From assembly GCA_947171615.1 (NCBI GenBank), contig CAMVYG010000034.1, forward strand, positions 1 through 15,082: 15,082 bases of DNA, written 5' to 3'. The stretch comes from an uncultured Clostridia bacterium. Its GTDB lineage: Bacteria > Bacillota > Clostridia > Oscillospirales > Acutalibacteraceae. The position numbers and the translations under genes were made by a program. The notes below the pieces were generated by a model, which ran no database searches, was not told where the DNA came from, and saw only the letters and a program-made list of their open reading frames with translations. Positions 1 to 8,700 of this stretch are shown here, in pieces. Numbering within the stretch: position 1 is the stretch's first letter; each line of letters starts with the position of its first letter.

Positions 1-926
1 AAGAGCTGGGCCTTCAGGAGATGTATCTTCCCAAAAGCGCCGAGGAGATCCTGATCCGGTCAAAGGATGTCAATCGTCCCGGATTGGAGCTTCATGGCTT
101 TTGCGAGTATTTTGATCCTCACCGCATTGCCATTTTGGGGCTTTCGGAGACAGCCCTTTTGAAATCTATGGGAGAGGAAAAGGAGAAGCAGTCTATCGAA
201 AACTTCTTTGCCCTGTGTCCCCCGGCAGTAATCGTAGCCAGAGGGATAGAACCGCCCCCCTGTATGTTGGAAGCGGCAAAAGCTCATGAGATTCCCTTGC
301 TTTCCTCCAAGGACTCTACCTCCAATGTGGTAGCTGACCTTGTATCGCTGTTGAATGTAGAGCTGGCTCCCAGAATCACGCGGCACGGCGTTTTGGTAGA
401 GGTGTACGGCGAAGGAATTTTGCTGGTGGGTGACAGCGGCGTCGGTAAAAGCGAAACCGCTATTGAGCTGATCAAGCGTGGGCACCGGCTGATCGCCGAC
501 GACGCGGTGGAGATCCGCCGCACCTCCCGGAAGGCGCTGGTAGGCCAGGCCCCGGAAAACATACGGCACTTTATTGAGCTGCGGGGCATCGGCATTATCA
601 ATGCCCGGCGGATCTTCGGTATGGGCGCGGTAAAGCTTACAGAAAAAATCGATATGTGCATCAACATGGAGCTGTGGGACGCCACTAAAGTATATGACCG
701 CATGGGGATCGATAGCGAGTTTACAGAGATTTTAGGGATTCGGGTACCGGTGATCACCATTCCGGTAAAGCCGGGGAGGAATCTTGCTATCATTATTGAA
801 GTGGCCGCCATGAATAACCGCCAGAAGAAAATGGGTTACAATGCCGCCCAGGAGCTGCTTTCCAGCCTTGGAATGGATATGACCGACCTGCAGGGAACAG
901 ATATCAGAAAGGATTTGGATATTTGA
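1..926 (+). CDS. hprK: HPr kinase/phosphorylase, 5' end outside the window
   Basis: HprK phosphorylates HPr of the sugar phosphotransferase system on a regulatory serine and also removes that phosphate, so it controls carbon catabolite repression in Firmicutes. The reading frame is open from base 3, and the residues before the first Met at 21 (ELGLQE) match the family's N-terminal region, so the true start lies upstream and roughly ten residues are missing. Numbering from Met21: the Walker A loop GDSGVGKS is at residues 137-144, the conserved His is H122 (RHGVLVEVYG), the catalytic acidic pair is D160-D161 (RLIADD), and the family signature ELRGIGIINARRIFG is near 186-200. The C-terminal PVKPGRNLAIIIEVAAMN is also typical. 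The stop overlaps the TTG start of the next gene (TTGA), suggesting translational coupling. Identification is very secure; only the start is unknown. Confidence 0.97.
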   Translation, partial: ELGLQEMYLPKSAEEILIRSKDVNRPGLELHGFCEYFDPHRIAILGLSETALLKSMGEEKEKQSIENFFALCPPAVIVARGIEPPPCMLEAAKAHEIPLLSSKDSTSNVVADLVSLLNVELAPRITRHGVLVEVYGEGILLVGDSGVGKSETAIELIKRGHRLIADDAVEIRRTSRKALVGQAPENIRHFIELRGIGIINARRIFGMGAVKLTEKIDMCINMELWDATKVYDRMGIDSEFTEILGIRVPVITIPVKPGRNLAIIIEVAAMNNRQKKMGYNAAQELLSSLGMDMTDLQGTDIRKDLDI

Positions 927-1696
927 GTATGGGCCGGTATCATCTTATTGCTGATCTGCATACCCACACGCTGGCTTCTACCCATGCCTACAGCACGCTT
1001 ACTGAAATGGTGCAGGCTGCTGCCAACAAGGGCCTTTCCGCCATTGCCATTACGGATCATGCCGTTTCCATGCCCGGCGCTCCGAAGCCGGAAGAATTTT
1101 ATTTCTCCTGTCTCCATGAGTTGCCGCTCTATCACCGGGGCGTGATGACCATTGTGGGGATCGAAGCCAATATTATGGATTTTGATGGAACACTGGATGT
1201 TTCAGAGAAAGATTTTGCCCGCCTGGACTGGGGAATCGCGTCTATTCACCATCTGGGACAGGAGGGGTTGCAGGATCCCAATGTGGAGAAAAGCACACAC
1301 CTTTGGCTTCAGGTAGCGAAAAATCCCCATATCAACGTGATCGCCCACAGCGGTGACCCGCTGTTTTCCTATGATGTGGATCGGGTGATCCCGGCATTTG
1401 GGGAGAACCATAAGCTGGTGGAGATCAATAACCACACCTTTGAGGTCAGAACGCAGAATGTGGAGAACTGCAAGAAAATTGCCCTGGCCTGTAAAAAATA
1501 CGGAGTGCCTATAGTGGTGGATTCCGATGCGCATTTTGAAGCAAAGGTAGGCTATTTCAGCTTTGCGCTGCAGATGCTGGAAGAAATTGATTTTCCGGAA
1601 GAATTGATCCTGAACGCTTCCGAAGAACGTCTTCGGGCGTATCTTCGGGAACACACGCATATTTTTACTAACAGAACCTATCTCGGTGAAGAATAG
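923..1696 (+). CDS. PHP-domain metal-dependent phosphoesterase, YcdX-like
   Basis: This 257-residue protein is a stand-alone PHP-domain hydrolase, predicted to cleave phosphoester bonds with a trinuclear metal centre. The metal-ligand motifs are complete: HTH at H13/H15, H21, TDH at D45-H46, E81, the SIHH pair at H109-H110, AHSGD with H142, and SDAH with D202/H204. This spacing fits the YcdX subfamily of phosphatases better than histidinol phosphatase, but the natural substrate is not known. Two starts are possible: TTG at 923, overlapping the hprK stop with AAAGGA at 908-913 nine bases upstream, or ATG at 929, two codons in. I prefer TTG because of the spacing and overlap. Its place between hprK and murB suggests a role in sugar-phosphate or envelope metabolism, which is inference only. 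Confidence 0.9.
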   Translation: MSMGRYHLIADLHTHTLASTHAYSTLTEMVQAAANKGLSAIAITDHAVSMPGAPKPEEFYFSCLHELPLYHRGVMTIVGIEANIMDFDGTLDVSEKDFARLDWGIASIHHLGQEGLQDPNVEKSTHLWLQVAKNPHINVIAHSGDPLFSYDVDRVIPAFGENHKLVEINNHTFEVRTQNVENCKKIALACKKYGVPIVVDSDAHFEAKVGYFSFALQMLEEIDFPEELILNASEERLRAYLREHTHIFTNRTYLGEE

Positions 1697-1731
1697 ACCC
1701 AAGTTTTCAGACAAAAAGACTACCCAGAGAC

Positions 1732-1737
1732 GGAGGG
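1732..1737 (+). promoter_or_regulatory. Ribosome binding site fixing the TTG start of murB
   Basis: GGAGGG lies six bases before TTG at 1744. The next in-frame ATG is 24 codons further on, inside the conserved N-terminal region of the family, so the site decides in favour of the TTG start. Confidence 0.8.
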
Positions 1738-1743
1738 ACTTTT

Positions 1744-2667
1744 TTGCGACCTGATTATACACGGTTTGACAACGTGGCCCGGGAGCTGGGCTGTGCCTGC
1801 CTGCGGGAGGAGCCCATGAGCCGCCATACCACCTTTCGCATTGGCGGCCCGGCAGACCGCTTTTTGACCGTAACTGATGAAAAACAGCTTATCGGGCTGT
1901 TGCAGATTTTAAGAGAAGAACGCCTGCCGTGGCTGCTGCTGGGAAACGGCTCCAATCTGCTGGTTTCCGATCAGGGGATTCGAGGCGCTGTAATTGCTTT
2001 AAGCGGTGATTTCAGCAGGGTGGAACTGCTGCCGGACGGCGAAACGGTACGCGCCGGCGCTGCGGCGCCTCTGGCCTCGGTTTGTGCCTTTGCCAGAGAA
2101 CACAGTCTGTCCGGGCTGGAATTTGCCTGGGGGATCCCGGGCTCAGCAGGCGGGGCCGCTTATATGAACGCCGGAGCCTATGGTGGCGAAATGAAAGATA
2201 TTGTGAAAAGAGTCACCCATCTCACCGAAGGGGGAGAGGTTGTAACCGTTTCCTGCGGGGAACTGGATTTTTCCTATCGGCACAGCCGGTATACAGGCGG
2301 CAGCGATGTGATCCTTTCTGTGGAATATCGCCTTGTACCGGGAAACCGGGAGGAAATTTCTGCAAAGATGGAAGAACTGATGGGCCGCCGGAAGGAAAAA
2401 CAGCCTTACGATCAGCCCAGCGCGGGAAGCGTATTCAAACGTCCGCAGAATGGTTTTGCCGCTGCCCTGATCGAGGAATGCGGACTTAAGGGCAGAAAGA
2501 TTGGCGGCGCTCAGGTCAGCCCGAAGCACGCCGGATTTATCGTGAATACAGGCGGCGCATCCTGCCGGGACGTGCTGGCGCTGATCGATATGATTAAAGA
2601 AAAGGTGGCCGCCGAAAAGGGAACCCAGCTGGAATGTGAGGTTCGGGTAACAGGCGAGGCGGAATAG
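1744..2667 (+). CDS. murB: UDP-N-acetylenolpyruvoylglucosamine reductase (MurB)
   Basis: MurB is the cytoplasmic FAD- and NADPH-dependent enzyme that reduces UDP-GlcNAc-enolpyruvate to UDP-MurNAc, the second committed step of peptidoglycan synthesis. The 307-residue length fits the shorter Gram-positive (type II) class. Visible landmarks are TTFRIGGPADRF at 29-40, the FAD-binding LGNGSNLLV at 66-74, the PGSAGGAAYMNAGAYGGE stretch at 132-149, the YRHSRY motif at 178-183, KEKQPYDQPSAGSVFKRP at 217-234 with the predicted proton-donor S229, and LECEVRV near the C-terminus with the likely catalytic E300. Translation starts at TTG. It lies 47 bases after the PHP gene and 43 before rapZ, with no terminator visible, so it is probably in one operon with its neighbours. 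No missing key residue was seen. Confidence 0.97.
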   Translation: MRPDYTRFDNVARELGCACLREEPMSRHTTFRIGGPADRFLTVTDEKQLIGLLQILREERLPWLLLGNGSNLLVSDQGIRGAVIALSGDFSRVELLPDGETVRAGAAAPLASVCAFAREHSLSGLEFAWGIPGSAGGAAYMNAGAYGGEMKDIVKRVTHLTEGGEVVTVSCGELDFSYRHSRYTGGSDVILSVEYRLVPGNREEISAKMEELMGRRKEKQPYDQPSAGSVFKRPQNGFAAALIEECGLKGRKIGGAQVSPKHAGFIVNTGGASCRDVLALIDMIKEKVAAEKGTQLECEVRVTGEAE

Positions 2668-2710
2668 AATCGGAGAGAAATGAGGAATAAGAAAGGAAGT
2701 TGTTGGGCAG

Positions 2711-3571
2711 ATGGAATTTGTAATTGTTACAGGGCTTTCCGGAGCGGGAAAGACAAGGGCGATGCACGCAATGGAGGATATCGGCTTTTTCTGTGTGGAT
2801 AACCTGCCTCCTGCGCTGATTCCCGTGTTTTATGACCTCTGTATCAAATCGGAAGGCCTCAGGAACCGGGTAGCGGTGGTGACAGACACCCGGGGCGGAG
2901 AGCTTTTTAAATCATTCTTTACTGCCATGGAAGCCTTGAAGCGGGACAAAAAGCCCTATAAGATCTTATTTCTCGATTCTTCCGACGCAGTGCTGGTGCG
3001 CAGATTTAAGGAGACCCGGCGAAAGCATCCCCTTTCCGACGATTTAAATGGTTCGCTGGAACAGGCGGTGCGGTTAGAGCGGGAAATGCTGAAGCCGGTG
3101 AAGGAGTGCTCAGATTATGTGATCGATACCTCCGGGGTATCTCCCGCTCAGCTGAAGACCCGGATCACAGAGCTGTTTTTGAGCAGCCCCAGCGATTCTC
3201 TGGCGGTACATTGTATCAGCTTCGGCTTCAAATTCGGAATTCCCATGGAATCCGATCTGGTTTTTGATGTTCGGTGCCTGCCAAATCCCTTTTATGATGA
3301 GGTTCTTCGTCCCCAGACCGGCTTGGACGCGGCGGTGCGGGACTATGTGATGGAGAAGGAAGAAACAGCGGGCTTTGTATCCCGCTTTACGGATATGGTG
3401 GACTATCTGTTGCCGCTGTACAGCAAAGAGGGGAAAAGCCAGCTGGTGATCGCCGTTGGCTGCACAGGCGGGCATCACCGCTCTGTGGCCCTGGCCCAAT
3501 ATATGTGTGACTATCTGATAGGAAAGGGCGTAAAAACCAGTGTGACCCACCGGGATATTCAGAAATTCTAA
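2711..3571 (+). CDS. rapZ: RapZ/YvcJ family nucleotide-binding protein
   Basis: This 286-residue protein belongs to the RapZ (YvcJ, formerly YhbJ) family. In Escherichia coli RapZ is an RNase adaptor that senses glucosamine-6-phosphate and controls glmS mRNA through small RNAs. In Bacillus the homologue binds and hydrolyses nucleotides and affects competence; those small RNAs are not known in Firmicutes. The Walker A loop GLSGAGKT is at residues 8-15, the VDNLPP segment at 29-34, a Walker B-like DTRGGELF at 59-66, and the C-terminal sugar-phosphate/RNA-binding-domain signature GCTGGHHRSV at 250-259. The protein ends THRDIQKF. The purine-rich AAGGAA at 2693-2698 is twelve bases before the ATG, a loose spacing. 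It is followed directly by whiA; the yvcK gene usually found between these two in Firmicutes is not there. Confidence 0.96.
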   Translation: MEFVIVTGLSGAGKTRAMHAMEDIGFFCVDNLPPALIPVFYDLCIKSEGLRNRVAVVTDTRGGELFKSFFTAMEALKRDKKPYKILFLDSSDAVLVRRFKETRRKHPLSDDLNGSLEQAVRLEREMLKPVKECSDYVIDTSGVSPAQLKTRITELFLSSPSDSLAVHCISFGFKFGIPMESDLVFDVRCLPNPFYDEVLRPQTGLDAAVRDYVMEKEETAGFVSRFTDMVDYLLPLYSKEGKSQLVIAVGCTGGHHRSVALAQYMCDYLIGKGVKTSVTHRDIQKF

Positions 3572-3613
3572 ACGCTCTCCGGGTACGGAATTTTTTAGTG
3601 TAGGTGAACGGGA

Positions 3614-4543
3614 ATGTCTTTTTCCGCTGAGATCAAATCTGAATTATGTAAACTAGAAAATAAACGCGGTTGCTGTCTTCGGGCCGAGTGCTATGGAGCA
3701 TGGCTTTTTTCCAAATGCTTTTCTCTCAGGGAAACCGCTTATGTTACAGAAAACGGTAATGTTGCTCGCCGTATGCTGGAGCTGGCCGCAGCCGCAGCCG
3801 GTGCGGGCGGCGAGCTGAGCTATGGTGTGAGCAGGCGAAAAAAGCCTGCCTACCGGGTTTCCCTACAGGATGAGGATGCCCGGATCTGCCTGCTTTCCGC
3901 TTTCGGACATACCGGGCAGGAGACAAGCCTGCGGATCAACCGGGCCGTATTGGAGAATGACTGTTGTCAGGCCGCCTTTCTCAGAGGTGCATTTCTAACC
4001 TGCGGCACGGCGGTAGACCCACAGAAAGGCTATCATCTGGAATTTGCCGTGCCCTACCAGAAGCTGGCCAATCAGCTGTATACCCTGCTTTGCGAGGTGT
4101 CTGCGTTTTCGGTCAATCCCCTGTTGGCTTCCCGAAAGGGAGGTTATGTGGTCTACTGGAAGGAAAGCGGACAGATCGAGGATCTGCTGACCTTTTTAGG
4201 GGCCGCGGGAGCTTCTATGGAACTGATGCAGGTGCGCATGTATAAGGAAGCAAAAAATGATATTAACCGGAAGGCCAATTTTGAGACAGCAAATATGGAT
4301 AAAACCTATTCCGCCTCTGCCCGGCAGATCGCCGCTATCGCTGCCCTGAATGACGCGGGAGAGCTTAATCGCCTTCCGGACGGTCTGCGTGAACTGGCGC
4401 GGCTCCGGCTGGAAAACCCGGAAATGACTTTGCGGCAGCTGGGGGAAGCATTGCACATCAGCCGAAGCGGCGTCAATCACCGGCTGGAACGGCTGCTGGA
4501 GCTGGGAGAAAAATATTTGGAAGCCGGAAAAAGAATTATGTAA
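3614..4543 (+). CDS. whiA: DNA-binding protein WhiA
   Basis: WhiA is a DNA-binding protein. In Streptomyces it is a transcription factor for sporulation septation. In Bacillus it influences cell division and chromosome segregation. The 309-residue length is normal. The N-terminal part (SFSAEIKSEL, then RGCCLRAECYGAWLF) is the family opening and leads into a degenerate LAGLIDADG homing-endonuclease-like fold, including FLRGAFLTCGT near residue 123. The conserved linker NRKANFETANMDKT precedes the C-terminal helix-turn-helix, roughly residues 271-297 (MTLRQLGEALHISRSGVNHR). AGGTG at 3602-3606 is seven bases before the ATG. The TAA stop lies inside a 14-base tandem duplication. Family assignment is secure; the regulon in this organism cannot be read from the sequence. 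Confidence 0.96.
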   Translation: MSFSAEIKSELCKLENKRGCCLRAECYGAWLFSKCFSLRETAYVTENGNVARRMLELAAAAAGAGGELSYGVSRRKKPAYRVSLQDEDARICLLSAFGHTGQETSLRINRAVLENDCCQAAFLRGAFLTCGTAVDPQKGYHLEFAVPYQKLANQLYTLLCEVSAFSVNPLLASRKGGYVVYWKESGQIEDLLTFLGAAGASMELMQVRMYKEAKNDINRKANFETANMDKTYSASARQIAAIAALNDAGELNRLPDGLRELARLRLENPEMTLRQLGEALHISRSGVNHRLERLLELGEKYLEAGKRIM

Positions 4544-4559
4544 ATAGAATTATGTAAAT
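4532..4559 (+). repeat. Perfect 14-base tandem duplication at the whiA stop codon
   Basis: AGAATTATGTAAAT occurs twice head to tail, at 4532-4545 and 4546-4559. The first copy encodes the last residues and TAA stop of whiA; the second is the first non-coding sequence after it. It looks like a replication-slippage duplication. No function is evident. Confidence 0.95.
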
Positions 4560-4595
4560 CAATCGGATTTTGAAGCTTGAAAGGAGAGTTCTCTT

Positions 4596-5600
4596 ATGAA
4601 GTATTTGGTACTGGCCTATGCCATGAACGATGCACTGCCCATGTTCACCAAAGAAGATCTCAGCCGTCTGACGCACATTAACCTTGCTTTCGGCTTGATT
4701 CAGGATGGCGTGCTGGATCTCCATCAGCTTACTCATCTCGATCTGCTTAAGAAATTCCGGGAATGGAACCCGGAAATACGCATTGTGTTGTCGGTAGGCG
4801 GCTGGGGCGCGGGGGGCTTTTCTCAAATGGCCATGACGGCAGCGGATAGGGAGCGTTTTGCCCGCTCCTGCGGGGAGGCAGTGGAGCGGCTGGGCCTGGA
4901 TGGAATCGATATCGACTGGGAATATCCCTGCAACGACCAGGCCGGGATCGACGCCGACCCCGCCGATCGGGAAAACTTCACGCTGCTGCTGGAAGAATTG
5001 AGAAAGCAGCTGGAAGAAAAAAGCCTCTCGATCGCCGCCGGAGCAGGGGAATATTTTGTCCGGGATACGGAAATGGATAAGGTGGCGGAAATCGTAGACT
5101 ATGTGCAGCTGATGACCTATGATATGTGCGGCGGTTTCTCTCACCTGACAGGACATCATGCGGCTCTTTTTGCCACGGCCGGGGACGATAGAATGGTAAA
5201 CACCAAAGACATTGTTGCCCTGTTCCACAACGCCGGAGTGCCCCTTTCCAAGCTGGTGGTGGGGGCGGCCTTCTATTCCCGTCGCTGGACAGGGGTGAAA
5301 AGCGGTGAAAACCACGGGCTGCTGCAGGAAGCGGAAAGCGTTGGTATGGGCGGGCCCCGCTACAGTCAAATCACCCCGGAATTTATTCGGGAGGGCGGCT
5401 TTACCCGGTATTGGGATCAGGAAGCGCGGGCCGCTTATTTGTGGAACGGCTGGGAATTTATCAGCTATGAAAGCCCGGAGGCAGTGGCCCTGAAGGCGGC
5501 CTTTGTGAAGGAAAAGGGGCTTTTGGGAATCATGTATTGGGAGCACAGCTGCGACAGCACCCGGGAGCTTTTGGGGGCGATCCATCAGGAGCTGGGCTGA
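4596..5600 (+). CDS. Glycoside hydrolase family 18 (chitinase-like) protein, no signal peptide
   Basis: This 334-residue protein is a single GH18 TIM-barrel domain. GH18 enzymes cleave beta-1,4-linked N-acetylglucosamine polymers or related wall glycans by substrate-assisted catalysis. The first barrel strand begins at residue 3 (YLVLAYAMNDA). The SVGGWG motif is at 66-71, the catalytic DGIDIDWEYP at 102-111 with D105, D107 and acid/base E109, and the substrate-positioning MTYD at 173-176. The C-terminal strand LLGIMYWEHSCD carries the conserved Trp. All catalytic residues are present, so it should be active. There is no signal peptide, LysM domain, carbohydrate-binding module or membrane segment, so the product is predicted to be cytoplasmic, or released into the mother cell or spore if the organism sporulates. 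AGGAG at 4582-4586 is nine bases before the ATG. The substrate is unknown. Confidence 0.92.
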   Translation: MKYLVLAYAMNDALPMFTKEDLSRLTHINLAFGLIQDGVLDLHQLTHLDLLKKFREWNPEIRIVLSVGGWGAGGFSQMAMTAADRERFARSCGEAVERLGLDGIDIDWEYPCNDQAGIDADPADRENFTLLLEELRKQLEEKSLSIAAGAGEYFVRDTEMDKVAEIVDYVQLMTYDMCGGFSHLTGHHAALFATAGDDRMVNTKDIVALFHNAGVPLSKLVVGAAFYSRRWTGVKSGENHGLLQEAESVGMGGPRYSQITPEFIREGGFTRYWDQEARAAYLWNGWEFISYESPEAVALKAAFVKEKGLLGIMYWEHSCDSTRELLGAIHQELG

Positions 5601-5615
5601 GTTTCGGGGAAAAGT

Positions 5616-5650
5616 ATAGTTATTAGTCGTTTAGTTGTTAGTTGTTGGTA
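5616..5650 (+). repeat. Imperfect 7-base tandem repeats upstream of dnaE
   Basis: The gap between the GH18 gene and dnaE holds TTAGTTG twice in tandem (5631-5637 and 5638-5644), flanked by decayed copies: ATAGTTA at 5616-5622, TTAGTCG at 5623-5629 and TTGGTAA at 5645-5651. The patch is T- and G-rich on the plus strand with almost no C. It could be a slippage tract, a protein-binding array or a remnant of a dispersed repeat; the sequence alone does not decide. Confidence 0.65.
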
Positions 5651-5706
5651 AGGGCAAAAGTTTGCACTAAAGTATACGCCATTCAGCAAAGAAAGGGGGC
5701 GAGGGC

Positions 5707-8700
5707 ATGGCCTTTGCGCATTTACATCTGCATACGGAATACAGCCTGTTGGACGGAGCCTGCAGGATCGAACTGTTACTGGACAGAATTCAGGCGCTGG
5801 GCCAGACCGCTGTTGCAATCACCGACCATGGCTGTATGTATGGCGTGATCGAGTTTTACAAAGCTGCCAAAAAGCGGGGAATTAAGCCGATTTTGGGTTG
5901 TGAAGTCTATGTGGCTAAGCGCACCAGGTTTGACCGGGTTCATGAGCTGGACAGCGAAAACCGCCATTTGGTGTTGCTCTGCGAAAACGAAACAGGATAT
6001 CGGAATCTAATTGCCATGGTATCCAAAAGCTGGACGGAAGGTTTTTATAACCGCCCCAGGGTGGATTTTGAGCTTTTAGAGCAGCACCATGAAGGATTGA
6101 TTGCTCTGTCCGCCTGCCTGGCCGGGGAAATTCCCCGGGCGCTTTCCCGGAACGATTATGCCGGGGCCAAGGAGGCCGCTTTACGGTATCGGGAGATTTT
6201 CGGCCCGGAAAATTTCTTTTTGGAGCTGCAGGATCATGGATTGGACGGGCAGCATTATGTAAACCCGCAGATCATTCGCCTTTCCCGGGAAACAGAAATT
6301 CCCCTGGTGGTGACAAACGACTGTCACTATATTGAAAAAGAAGACAGCGCCATGCACCATATTCTTATCTGTATTCAGACCGGGCGCACGGTAGAGGATA
6401 AAGACACGCTGGAATTTGGCTCCGATGAGTTCTATGTAAAAAGCGAAGAAGAAATGCGGGCGCTTTTCCCGGAACTGCCGGAGGCGGCGGACAATACCGT
6501 GAAGATCGCGGAGCGCTGTGAGGTGGAGATTGAATTCGGAAAAACCAAGCTGCCCCGCTTTGACCCGCCGGACGGAAGCGACAGCGAAAGTTTTTTCAGG
6601 AAACTCTGTCAGGACGGCTTAAAAAACCGGTATGGAGAGCAGCCGGAGCAAAGCCTTCAGGATCGTTTGGACTATGAGATCAGCGTAATTTCGCAGATGG
6701 GTTATGTAAACTACTACCTCATTGTGTGGGATTTTATCCGCTATGCGAAAAGCGTGGGGATCCCCGTTGGGCCGGGCAGAGGCTCCGGCGCGGGAAGCCT
6801 TTGCGCTTACTGTATTGGAATCACCAATGTTGATCCCATTCGCTATGGACTGATTTTTGAGCGTTTTCTCAATGCCGAGCGGGTGAGTATGCCGGATTTT
6901 GATATTGATTTCAGCGACGAACGCCGGGACGAGATCATTCAATACGTGCTGGATCGCTATGGGGCGGATCACGTGGCGCAGATCGTCACCTTCGGCACTA
7001 TGGCTGCCAGAGGAGCCCTGCGGGATGTGGGAAGAGCCATGGCAATTCCCTACAACAAGGTGGACCAGGTGGCAAAGCAGGTTCCCATGGAGCTGGGGAT
7101 CACCCTGGATAAGGCGCTGAAGGGGTCCCAAAGCTTCCGCACGCTGTATGAAAGCGACGATCAGGTGAAGGCTTTGGTAGACATGGCCCGAAAGCTGGAG
7201 GGAATGCCCCGCCATGCCTCTACCCATGCGGCGGGGGTGCTGATCACGGATAGGCCCGTTACGGAATACGTGCCTCTGGCGAAAAACGACGATGTGGTAG
7301 TGACCCAGTTTACCATGACCGCCATTGAAGAGTTGGGCCTTCTGAAAATGGACTTTTTGGGTCTGCGGAATCTTTCTGTGATCGATAACGCCCAGAAGCT
7401 CATCTGCCGTCGGGAACCGGAGTTTTCTATCGAGACGATCCCCGAGGACGATGCAGAAACTTTCCGTATGATGGCCCGGGCGGATTCCGTGGGGGTGTTC
7501 CAGTTTGAATCCGGCGGCATGAAGCGGCTGCTTTCCCAGGCAGAGCCGGAAAGCATTGAAGACCTGATCGCCATTATCTCCCTGTATCGCCCCGGCCCCA
7601 TGCAGTTTATTCCCATGTATATTGAAAACCGGAAGAACCCTGACCGGGTGGTATACCGTCATGAAAGACTGAAGCCTATTTTAGACGTGACCTATGGCTG
7701 TATCATCTATCAGGAGCAGGTGATGCAGATTTTCCGGGAATTGGCGGGGTATTCTCTGGGCCGGGCGGATATTGTGCGCCGGGCGATGGCCAAGAAAAAG
7801 CGCGATGTGCTGGAAAAAGAGCGGCAGATCTTTTTGTACGGGCAGCAGCGGGAGGACGGCTCCTGGGAGGTGGAAGGCTGCCTGAACCGGGGGGTAGACC
7901 GGGAAACAGCGGAAGAACTGTTCCGGGAGATCGAAAGCTTTGCTTCCTATGCCTTTAATAAATCCCATGCGGCGGCTTATGCGGTGGTAGCGTATCAAAC
8001 CGCCTATCTGAAACGCCACTATCCAAGAGAATATATGGCTTCCCTTCTGTCCAGCGTGCTGGGCTGGGCGGGAAAGGTAGCGGAATATATGGAGGAATGC
8101 AAGCGCTTGAAAATCTCCGTGCTGCCGCCCCATGTCAATGAAAGTGATACAGGCTTTACCGTAGTTGGAGAGACCATCCGCTATGGTCTGCTGGCAGTAA
8201 AAAATCTGGGCCGGGCGGCGATCCTGCGCATGATGGAGGAACGCCGGCAGGGCGGGAAATTTACCTCCTTCTATAATTTCTGTAAGCGCATGACCGGCAA
8301 GGATCTGAACCGCAAGGCTATTGAAAGCCTGATCAAATGCGGCGCGCTGGACGGTTTGGGAAACAACCGCCGGGAAATGCTGCTTTCCGTGGAATCCGTG
8401 TTGAGCTCACTGGAAACGGACAAGCGCCGGAACCTGGAAGGGCAGATGGGCTTTTTTGACAGTCCCGGCGCAGAGGAAAGCGGCGAACCCGCTTTGCAAA
8501 AGGCGGAGGAATTTTCAGTGGGAGACCGGCTTTCTATGGAACGGGAAGTGACCGGCATGTATCTTTCCGGTCACCCTATGATGGACTATGAAACCCTGTA
8601 CCGGACAGGCCGTTATGCCAGAAGCGATGAGATCTTTCGCAGCAGCGAAGGAGACTCTGGGCAGTACCGGGACGGGCAGCAGGTCACACTGCTTGCTATG

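Noticed and set aside
3578..3596. TCCG-GGTA-CGGA hairpin followed by six T residues between rapZ and whiA
   Set aside because: A four-pair stem is too short for a confident intrinsic terminator, and the tight gene spacing argues for continuous transcription.
5642..5848. 68-codon plus-strand frame over the dnaE leader and start
   Set aside because: It runs into dnaE in a different frame, its start lies in the heptamer repeat patch with no ribosome binding site, and the product resembles nothing.
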